The position numbers and the translations under genes are program-made. 32,610 nt of DNA, taken from contig JAFUVV010000022.1 in the NCBI GenBank assembly GCA_017477435.1, forward strand, positions 1 through 32,610, in the 5' to 3' direction. Of this stretch, positions 21,641-28,494 are shown one piece after another (position 1 is the first letter of the stretch; each line of letters begins with the position of its first letter). The DNA is from Prevotella sp. GTDB lineage: Bacteria > Bacteroidota > Bacteroidia > Bacteroidales > Bacteroidaceae. The notes beneath the pieces were generated by a model that saw nothing but the letters and a program-made list of their open reading frames with translations, was not told where the DNA came from and did no database searches.

Positions 21641-23284
21641 ATGAAAAAGACCGCCGTTGCAATTATTGCAGCCCTATTCACCGCAGGCATCGCCTTTGCC
21701 GATGGCACACAGAAAGCCGACTATCAGGTTGTGCCCTTACCAAGGCAGATAGAACTCACCGATAACAACAACTTCACCCTCAGCAGTCAGACGCCGATAG
21801 TCTATCCCTCCGGCGACGAGGCAATGGCACGCAACGCAAAGTTCCTGGCCGAATATATAAAAGAGGTGGCAGGCATCGGCGTCGCCACGACCACGGCCAA
21901 GACGAAGAACAGCATCACGCTGTCGCTGTCGAAAAAGATTGCCGGCGACGAGGAATACCGCATCACCGTGAAGGCGAAAGGCGTGACAATAGAAGGCAAA
22001 ACCCCCGCAGGAGTGTTCTACGGCATACAGACCCTGCGCAAGGCGCTGCCCATCACCGACGGCACGACGGAGATAGTACTACCGGGAGCAACGATCAACG
22101 ACTCGCCACGGTTCGGATACAGAGGAATGATGCTCGACTGCTGCCGTCACTTCTTCCCCGTCAGCTTCGTGAAGAAATACATCGACCTGCTCGCCCTGCA
22201 CAACATGAACCGCTTCCACTGGCACCTCAACGACGACCAAGGATGGCGCATCGAGATAAAGAAACACCCGCGACTCACGCAGATAGGCTCCATACGCCCG
22301 ACCACAGTGATGGGCCACAACTCGGGAGTGTTCGACGGAATAGAGCACGGAGGATACTACACCCAGGAGGAGGCACGCGAGATAGTGAGATATGCAGCAG
22401 AGAGATACATCACCGTTGTGCCCGAGATAGATATGCCCGGACACATGCTCGCCGCACTGGCAAGCTATCCTGAACTGGGATGCACAGGCGGACCATATAC
22501 CGTGGGGCGCACGTGGGGCATATTCCCCGAAGTGCTATGCCTGGGAAACGAGAAAATATATCAGTTCTGCCAGGACGTTCTCAGTGAGATAATAGATATC
22601 TTCCCATCGAAGTATATCCACATCGGCGGCGACGAAGCACCGCGCGACAGATGGCGTGAGTGTGCAAAATGCAAAGCTCTTGCCAGTCGCGAAGGACTCT
22701 CCATCGACAAACTGCAGGGATATTTCACCAACCAGATGGAGAAATTCGTCAACACCAAAGGACGCAGCATCATCGGATGGGACGAGATACTGGAGGGCGA
22801 CATCAACCAAAGTGCCACCATCATGAGCTGGCGAGGACCCAAACCGGGAAGCCACGGAGCACAACTGGGACACGACGTCATCATGGCCCCGAACAACTTC
22901 TGCTACTTCGACTACTACCAGACCAACGAGACAAGCCACGAACCGATGCTCATAGGAGGGTGGGTGCCGGTGGAGAAAGTGTATGAACTCGAGCCTGTGC
23001 CCGACTCGCTGAGCGTGGAAGCAAAGCAGCACATCATCGGAGTGCAGGCCAATCTGTGGACGGAATACATCGGAAGCACAAACCTCGTGGAGTATCAGAT
23101 ACTGCCCCGAGCAGCTGCACTGGCAGAAGTGCAATGGACCGACGGCAAGAAAAACTATGACGCCTTCCGCAAACGACTCGACCGGATGGCCGAACTCTAC
23201 GACCACTACCGCCTCGTCTACGCCACACACCTGTGGCCGGGAAGGAAGATAAAAGCCAACGGAGAATACGTGGAAGACTTCTGA
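21641..23284 (+). CDS. Beta-N-acetylhexosaminidase, GH20, exported
   Basis: Releases terminal GlcNAc or GalNAc from glycans using substrate-assisted catalysis. An N-terminal signal peptide (KKTAVAIIAALFTAGIAFA) sends it to the periplasm or surface. The GH20b domain spans about residues 25-145. The catalytic barrel follows, with MLDCCRHFFPVSFVKKYID, NRFHWHLNDDQGWR and the catalytic pair D331-E332 in HIGGDEAP. IMSWRGPKPG and VQANLWTEY also fit the family. Length 547. No lipobox is seen. It begins the amino-sugar gene series; the gap of 140 bp to nagB contains ATTAACA repeats but no clear terminator, so co-transcription is plausible. Confidence 0.95.
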   Translation: MKKTAVAIIAALFTAGIAFADGTQKADYQVVPLPRQIELTDNNNFTLSSQTPIVYPSGDEAMARNAKFLAEYIKEVAGIGVATTTAKTKNSITLSLSKKIAGDEEYRITVKAKGVTIEGKTPAGVFYGIQTLRKALPITDGTTEIVLPGATINDSPRFGYRGMMLDCCRHFFPVSFVKKYIDLLALHNMNRFHWHLNDDQGWRIEIKKHPRLTQIGSIRPTTVMGHNSGVFDGIEHGGYYTQEEAREIVRYAAERYITVVPEIDMPGHMLAALASYPELGCTGGPYTVGRTWGIFPEVLCLGNEKIYQFCQDVLSEIIDIFPSKYIHIGGDEAPRDRWRECAKCKALASREGLSIDKLQGYFTNQMEKFVNTKGRSIIGWDEILEGDINQSATIMSWRGPKPGSHGAQLGHDVIMAPNNFCYFDYYQTNETSHEPMLIGGWVPVEKVYELEPVPDSLSVEAKQHIIGVQANLWTEYIGSTNLVEYQILPRAAALAEVQWTDGKKNYDAFRKRLDRMAELYDHYRLVYATHLWPGRKIKANGEYVEDF

Positions 23285-23286
23285 CG

Positions 23287-23342
23287 GACTAACATGTTAA
23301 CGGATTAACAGATTAACATATTAACAAATTAACGGATTAACA
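23287..23342 (+). repeat. GATTAACA-type tandem words before nagB
   Basis: About six irregular copies of (G/A)ATTAACA(G/T) follow the hexosaminidase stop codon. Similar words occur in the M16 leader. Confidence 0.5.
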
Positions 23343-23424
23343 ATATAACGAGTAAGAGAGGCAAAGACGTGATTATCACTCCCCTTTAAATCTCCGACCT
23401 CATATCTCAAATAAAAAAAACATC

Positions 23425-24216
23425 ATGAGACTTATCATTGAACCAAACTATGAGCAGCTTTCGCGCTGGGCTGCAGAGCATGTCGTAAAGCGTATCAACG
23501 AGTTCAACCCCACCCCCGACCGCAAATTTGTGCTCGGACTGCCTACGGGATCATCACCCATAGGCATGTATAAATGTCTTGTAGAAGCGTGCCGTCAGGG
23601 AAGAGTGTCGTTTAAGAACGTATTGACATTCAACATGGACGAATACGTCTGCCTGCCCGAGGAGCACCCCGAGAGCTACCACTCCTTCATGGCCAGCAAC
23701 CTCTTCAACCACATCGACTGCCCGAAGGAGAACATCCATATCCTCAACGGCAATGCTCCCGACCTCGACGCCGAGTGCCGCCACTACGAAGAGATGATCG
23801 AAGAGGCAGGAGGCATCGACCTCTTCATCGGCGGTATAGGCCCCGACGGACATATCGCCTTCAACGAGCCAGGATCGTCGCTCACGTCGAGAACACGCGT
23901 GAAGACACTCACCACCGACACCATCATAGCCAACTCGCGCTTCTTCGAAGGCGACGTCAACAAAGTGCCAAAACTCGCACTCACCGTCGGCGTGGGCACT
24001 GTGATGGCAGCACGCGAAGTGATGATTCTCGTCAATGGTCACCACAAAGCCCGTGCACTGCAAGCAGCAGTGGAGGGAGGAGTGACACAGATGTGGACCA
24101 TCAGCGCGCTGCAGATGCATCAGCACGGCATCATCGTATGCGACGAAGCTGCTACCGAAGAACTCAAAGTGGGCACATACAGATATTTCAAAGACATAGA
24201 AAAAGAGAATATATGA
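23425..24216 (+). CDS. nagB: Glucosamine-6-phosphate deaminase
   Basis: Converts glucosamine-6-phosphate to fructose-6-phosphate and ammonia. All catalytic residues are at the numbers of the E. coli enzyme: D72 in FNMDEYV, D141 and H143 in [14 protein letters not shown], and E148. The phosphate loop [13 protein letters not shown] is intact. Length 263, typical of the family. Its stop codon overlaps the start of the next gene by ATGA (24213-24216), indicating translational coupling. It therefore supplies a true deaminase next to the fused NagB-like protein. Confidence 0.97.
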   Translation: MRLIIEPNYEQLSRWAAEHVVKRINEFNPTPDRKFVLGLPTGSSPIGMYKCLVEACRQGRVSFKNVLTFNMDEYVCLPEEHPESYHSFMASNLFNHIDCPKENIHILNGNAPDLDAECRHYEEMIEEAGGIDLFIGGIGPDGHIAFNEPGSSLTSRTRVKTLTTDTIIANSRFFEGDVNKVPKLALTVGVGTVMAAREVMILVNGHHKARALQAAVEGGVTQMWTISALQMHQHGIIVCDEAATEELKVGTYRYFKDIEKENI

Positions 24217-26204
24217 GACTCAACCTTAGTTCACAGATAGTACTCAACAAGGTACCGGTCGATATCTATCAGCCAAAGACTGCCGTCGACCGGTCCGAGC
24301 TGACACGATATGAAAAGATAGTCACCGACATCTTTCCAAAGACAGAAGACGGTGCCAGTCACATCGCCGACCAGGTAGAGGCCGAGATAAAGGCACGACA
24401 GAGAGAAGGCAAGTACTGCGTGCTCGGCCTCGGCACAGGACTGTCGCTCACACCGGTGTATTCCGAGCTCATCCGACGCTACGAAAACCGCACACTGAGC
24501 TTCAGCAATGTCGTGGTGTTCAATGCCTATGAGTATTTCCCCATCACCGATACCACGAAGAACAGCAGTATCAGGCAACTGAAAGACCGACTGCTCGACC
24601 ACGTCGACATTCCCGCACAGAACATCTTCTCCTTCGACGGGACAATAGAGCAAGACAAGGTGCAGGAGGCATGCCGCCTCTACGAGCAGCGCATCGAGTC
24701 GTTCGGGGGTATCGACGTGATGCTACTCGGCATAGGACGTGTGGGCAACATTGCAACCAACGAACCTGGCTCAGGACTGTCGTCGACATCGAGAATAATA
24801 CTCGTCAACCAACTCTCGCGAGAGGAGATGACCATGAGTTTCGGCACAAACGAACCAGTTCCACCATGCTCCATCACCCTCGGCATCTCCAACATACTCA
24901 AGTCGCGCAAGATATTCCTCGTGGCCTGGGGCGAAGAGAAAGCCGACATCATCCGCGAGACAGTCGAAGGACGCCTCACCGACGCCATACCTGCCTCGTT
25001 CCTGCAGACCCACAACAACGCCCACGTCGTCTGCGACCTCTCGGCAGCAAGCAAACTGACGCGAATAATCCACCCCTGGCTCGTGAAGTCGTGCACGTGG
25101 AACGACAAGCTGGTGCGCTCGGCTCTCGTTTGGCTATGCCTGAAAATAGGAAAGCCGATACTCAAGCTGACAAACAAAGACTACAATGAAAACGGGCTCA
25201 CCGAGCTGCTCGCACTCTACGGATCGGCATACAATGCAAACATAAAGATCTTCAACGACCTTCAGCACACAATCACCGGCTGGCCCGGAGGCAAGCCCAA
25301 TGCCGACGACACCTACCGCCCCGAGCGCTCCACACCATATCCAAAGCGCGTCATCGTATTCTCACCACATCCCGACGACGACGTCATCTCGATGGGAGGA
25401 ACAATACAGCGACTCGTCACACAAGGCCACGACGTGCACATTGCCTACGAGACATCGGGCAACATCGCTGTCGGCGACGAAGAGGTGACGCGATTCATGC
25501 ACTTCATAAACGGATTCAACCAGCTCTTCGGAGGCGACAAAGACGAGGTGATAAAAAACAAGTACAAAGAAATAAAGACCTTCCTCGCCTCCAAGAAAAA
25601 AGACGATCCCGACTCTCGCGACATCCTCACCATCAAGGGTCTCATCCGTCGCGGCGAAGCCCGCACGGCCTGCACCTACAACAACATCCCTCTCTCTCAT
25701 GTTCATTTCCTCGACCTACCCTTCTATGAGTCGGGCAAGATAGAAAAACTGCCCATGACCGAGGCCGACGTGGAAATCGTCCGTGCACTGCTCAGAGAGG
25801 TGAAGCCCCACCAGATATACGTTGCCGGCGACCTCGCCGACCCACACGGTACCCACCGCAAGTGTACCGACGCCGTGCTCGCTGCCATCGACCTGGAGAA
25901 AGCCGACGGCGCAGAATGGCTCAAAGAGTGCCGCACATGGATGTATCGCGGAGCATGGGCAGAATGGGAAATTGAAAACATCGAGATGTGCGTGCCAATG
26001 AGTCCAGAAGAGCTACGAGCCAAGAGAAACGCAATACTAAAGCACCAGTCGCAGATGGAGAGCGCACCCTTCATGGGCAACGACGAACGCCTGTTCTGGC
26101 AACGAGCCGAAGACAGAAACCGCGCCACAGCCGCTCTCTACGACCAACTCGGTCTGGCATGCTACGAGGCAATGGAGGCCTTCGTCGAATATAAACCTCT
26201 CTGA
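24213..26204 (+). CDS. NagB-like domain fused to PIG-L/LmbE deacetylase
   Basis: A 663-residue two-domain cytoplasmic protein; the start MRLNLSSQ overlaps nagB by 4 bp. Residues about 50-290 have the NagB fold: [13 protein letters not shown] and FNAYEYF (A105 in place of D72), then [14 protein letters not shown] with V177 and N179 in place of D141 and H143, while the last Glu of the triad is kept. The C-terminal domain (about 380-640) is LmbE-like with PHPDDD (385-390) and DPHGTH (543-548), the usual zinc ligands and base of de-N-acetylases. So the first half looks inactive as a deaminase and the second half looks active. It may remove acetyl groups from an amino sugar, with the NagB-like half binding or sensing a sugar phosphate; this is inference. 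The longer upstream open frame in the same phase is antigenic noise over nagB. Confidence 0.9.
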   Translation: MRLNLSSQIVLNKVPVDIYQPKTAVDRSELTRYEKIVTDIFPKTEDGASHIADQVEAEIKARQREGKYCVLGLGTGLSLTPVYSELIRRYENRTLSFSNVVVFNAYEYFPITDTTKNSSIRQLKDRLLDHVDIPAQNIFSFDGTIEQDKVQEACRLYEQRIESFGGIDVMLLGIGRVGNIATNEPGSGLSSTSRIILVNQLSREEMTMSFGTNEPVPPCSITLGISNILKSRKIFLVAWGEEKADIIRETVEGRLTDAIPASFLQTHNNAHVVCDLSAASKLTRIIHPWLVKSCTWNDKLVRSALVWLCLKIGKPILKLTNKDYNENGLTELLALYGSAYNANIKIFNDLQHTITGWPGGKPNADDTYRPERSTPYPKRVIVFSPHPDDDVISMGGTIQRLVTQGHDVHIAYETSGNIAVGDEEVTRFMHFINGFNQLFGGDKDEVIKNKYKEIKTFLASKKKDDPDSRDILTIKGLIRRGEARTACTYNNIPLSHVHFLDLPFYESGKIEKLPMTEADVEIVRALLREVKPHQIYVAGDLADPHGTHRKCTDAVLAAIDLEKADGAEWLKECRTWMYRGAWAEWEIENIEMCVPMSPEELRAKRNAILKHQSQMESAPFMGNDERLFWQRAEDRNRATAALYDQLGLACYEAMEAFVEYKPL

Positions 26205-26208
26205 CCGC

Positions 26209-26293
26209 AGTACAACGTTCTTGTACTCCAAGTACAACGACAATGTACTGCAAGTACAAAGCCCGCATACCGAGATTGCAAAGCCCATGTACT
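26209..26293. repeat. 85-bp AGTACA palindrome array, copy C (partly decayed)
   Basis: It begins 4 bp after the stop codon of the LmbE fusion gene and ends 39 bp before the kinase start. Units 1 and 2 are perfect (cores ACGTTCT and ACGACAA). Unit 3 has CATACC in place of TGTACT and unit 4 has ATTGCA in place of AGTACA; the final TGTACT is intact. Spacing and total length of 85 bp are exactly kept, showing it is a diverged member of the same family. Confidence 0.85.
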
Positions 26294-26332
26294 GAAGCCG
26301 GAGAATAACAGTAAACAAAAAGAACAAATATT

Positions 26333-27433
26333 ATGGTCACTGACAACAGACATTTTTTCGACGTTGCAGCCCACTTCTGCCTGCAGGGGGAAGTAATCGA
26401 TGTGAAGCCGCTCGGTAATGGTCTCATCAACGACACATTGAAGATCACTACCGCCGGCAGCACGACGCCCGACTATGTGCTGCAACGCATTAACAACAAC
26501 ATATTCACCGACGTACCACTGCTGCAACGGAACATCGAGGTGGTGACGCAACACATAAGGGCAAAACTGCTGCAGCGAGGCGAGAAAGACATCGACCGCA
26601 AGGTGCTCACATTCGTTCCAACAAAGGAAGGAAAGACCTACTTTGAGGCTCCCGACGGCACCTACTGGCGCGTAGCGGTATTCATTCCCGATGCCTATAC
26701 CTACGAGGCCGTGACGCCAGAGTACTCCTATTCGGCAGGACGGTCGTTCTCTGAGTTTGAAGCAATGCTCACCGACGTTCCCGAACAGCTGGGAGAGACG
26801 ATTCCTGATTTCCACAACATGGCGCTCCGCCGGCGTCAGCTCGACGAGGCAACGAAAGAAGATAAAGTGGGAAGGGTGAAGGAAGTGAGCAATCTGCTCA
26901 ACGAGATCTACGACCACGTGGAGCACATGTGCATGGCCGAAGAGCTGTATAAAGAAGGACGGCTGCCCAAGCGCATCTGCCACTGCGACACGAAGGTGAA
27001 CAATATGCTCTTCGACAAAGACGGCCACGTGCTCTGCGTGATCGACCTCGACACTGTGATGCCGAGTTTCGTGTTCTCCGACTACGGCGACTTCCTGCGC
27101 ACAGGAGCTAACTTCGTGGCCGAAGACTGTCCCGACCTGAAGGATGTAGGCTTCAATATGGAGATTTTCCGTGCTTTCACCGAAGGATATATCGAAGGGT
27201 CGGAGTCGTTCCTCACGCCGATAGAGCGCGACAACCTGCCCTTCGCAGCAGCACTGTTCCCGTTCATGCAGGCAGTGAGATTCCTCACCGACTACATCAA
27301 CGGCGATACATACTACAAAATCCAGTATCCTGAGCACAACCTCGTCAGGACAGAGAACCAGATGGCACTCTTCCGCGATGTCATGCGGCATGAAGGAGAA
27401 ATGAACGATTTCATAAAGAGACTGACACGATGA
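26333..27433 (+). CDS. Sugar kinase of the aminoglycoside-phosphotransferase fold, NahK-like
   Basis: A 366-residue cytoplasmic kinase. The catalytic loop is HCDTKVNNMLF with H217, D219 and N224, and the metal-binding motif is VIDLDTVMPS with D238 and D240. The N-lobe LGNGLINDTLKI is the nucleotide loop. These motifs and the length resemble N-acetylhexosamine 1-kinases of bifidobacteria, which phosphorylate GlcNAc or GalNAc at C1. Placement in a GlcNAc-type cluster supports an amino-sugar substrate. 1-kinase versus 6-kinase activity cannot be settled from sequence. The end overlaps the next gene by ATGA. Copy C of the AGTACA array lies directly before it. Confidence 0.82.
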   Translation: MVTDNRHFFDVAAHFCLQGEVIDVKPLGNGLINDTLKITTAGSTTPDYVLQRINNNIFTDVPLLQRNIEVVTQHIRAKLLQRGEKDIDRKVLTFVPTKEGKTYFEAPDGTYWRVAVFIPDAYTYEAVTPEYSYSAGRSFSEFEAMLTDVPEQLGETIPDFHNMALRRRQLDEATKEDKVGRVKEVSNLLNEIYDHVEHMCMAEELYKEGRLPKRICHCDTKVNNMLFDKDGHVLCVIDLDTVMPSFVFSDYGDFLRTGANFVAEDCPDLKDVGFNMEIFRAFTEGYIEGSESFLTPIERDNLPFAAALFPFMQAVRFLTDYINGDTYYKIQYPEHNLVRTENQMALFRDVMRHEGEMNDFIKRLTR

Positions 27434-28128
27434 AGACGCTGAAAGTAGAACACCTGGGCGGCATTCATCGCCCCCTTGCCGCCGACGTCCCGCCACTGCT
27501 CGACGCGGCAGGCATCGGATTTGAAGAAATAGCATGTGCACCATGGGCAGAGGAATATCCCTACCAACCGGAGGTGAAGGTGCGCATCGGCATCACCGAC
27601 GAGGCATTCCTGCTCCACTATGTTGTCAGCGAGGAGTATGTGGCAGCGGCGGCAGATGCCGACAACGGACATGTGTGGGAAGACTCCTGCTGCGAGTTCT
27701 TCTGCCAGCCAGAGAACGACGGCACATACTACAACGTAGAGTGCAACTGCATGGGCACACTGCTCATGGGATTCGGTAGCAGCCGCGACGGCAGGCAACT
27801 GGCTCCTAAGGAGACGCTGAAGTCTATCCGAAGGTGGTCGTCGCTGAATCCTGAGCCAATCAGTAATTGCGACAATACCCACATCGACAAAAGGACATTA
27901 CCGCTGCAAAAGCAGAAGGGGAAACCTTGGCAGCTGGCTCTCGTCGTACCATTCACGGCATTTTTCCGCCACAATATAACAATGAAGAAAGGGAAGATAA
28001 TAAGAGCAAACTTCTATAAATGCGGCGACAAGCTGCCAAATCCTCACTTCCTCGCCTGGAACGACATATCCCTACCACATCCAAACTTCCATTGTCCCGA
28101 TCACTTCGGAACATTAAACCTCCTATAA
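27430..28128 (+). CDS. Carbohydrate-binding family 9-like protein
   Basis: A 232-residue protein with no signal peptide, translationally coupled to the kinase by a 4-bp overlap. The core has the CBM9-like pattern: VKVRIGITDEAFLLHYVVSE, VWEDSCCEFFCQP, then YYNVECNCMGTLL, WQLALVVPF and the ending FGTLNLL. CBM9 domains usually bind sugar ends in secreted xylanases, but the members annotated as CBM9-like in Bacteroidota are often stand-alone and cytoplasmic. It could bind or act on a sugar product of the kinase. No catalytic residues are recognised. It converges with the small HExxH gene 21 bp away. Confidence 0.82.
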   Translation: MKTLKVEHLGGIHRPLAADVPPLLDAAGIGFEEIACAPWAEEYPYQPEVKVRIGITDEAFLLHYVVSEEYVAAAADADNGHVWEDSCCEFFCQPENDGTYYNVECNCMGTLLMGFGSSRDGRQLAPKETLKSIRRWSSLNPEPISNCDNTHIDKRTLPLQKQKGKPWQLALVVPFTAFFRHNITMKKGKIIRANFYKCGDKLPNPHFLAWNDISLPHPNFHCPDHFGTLNLL

Positions 28129-28149
28129 CCTCACCCGAGGGCAGGCGTT

Positions 28150-28470
28150 TCATTTCTTTAAATACCTTACCCATGCATACGGACGACGATGGCTCAGATA
28201 GTCATCGTCGTACATGTTTTCATAGGCTTCACGTTCCATCGATATATTATGATAGGCATTGCCCCGCATGAAAATACGCACAATCCATTCGGCAAGATAC
28301 CACACGTAGAACCCCACGAATAGCATCTCACGCATCTGCGCCGTGTGGATACTTTCATGACGTATCACACGCAGCGTCACCCTACTGCTGTCGCGGCAGA
28401 AGAGAACACCAAACAGATTGATGGCATCAAAACGCTTTGGCGGAATCAGACGATTGCGGATTATTATCAT
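28150..28470 (-). CDS. Small HExxH-motif protein, putative metallopeptidase-like
   Basis: A 106-residue protein. The zinc-protease-like motif HESIH is at residues 38-42 within VIRHESIHTAQMREML, followed by a hydrophobic stretch (LFVGFYVWYLAEWIVRIF) that could be one membrane segment, and then SMEREAYEN with a possible third Glu ligand. Short proteins with the pattern RHExIHTAQ and EREAY recur across Bacteroidota and are generally unannotated. Catalytic activity is unproven for such a short chain. It starts 24 bp after the rhamnosidase stop on the same strand, so it is probably co-transcribed. Confidence 0.75.
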   Translation of the reverse strand: MIIIRNRLIPPKRFDAINLFGVLFCRDSSRVTLRVIRHESIHTAQMREMLFVGFYVWYLAEWIVRIFMRGNAYHNISMEREAYENMYDDDYLSHRRPYAWVRYLKK

Positions 28471-28494
28471 GGTGAAAACGGGGAAAGGTGATTG

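Noticed and set aside
23775-24212. N-terminal extension of the LmbE fusion over nagB
   Set aside because: The extra 146 residues are an Arg/His-rich shadow of nagB in another frame. The ATGA overlap at 24213 gives the natural start.
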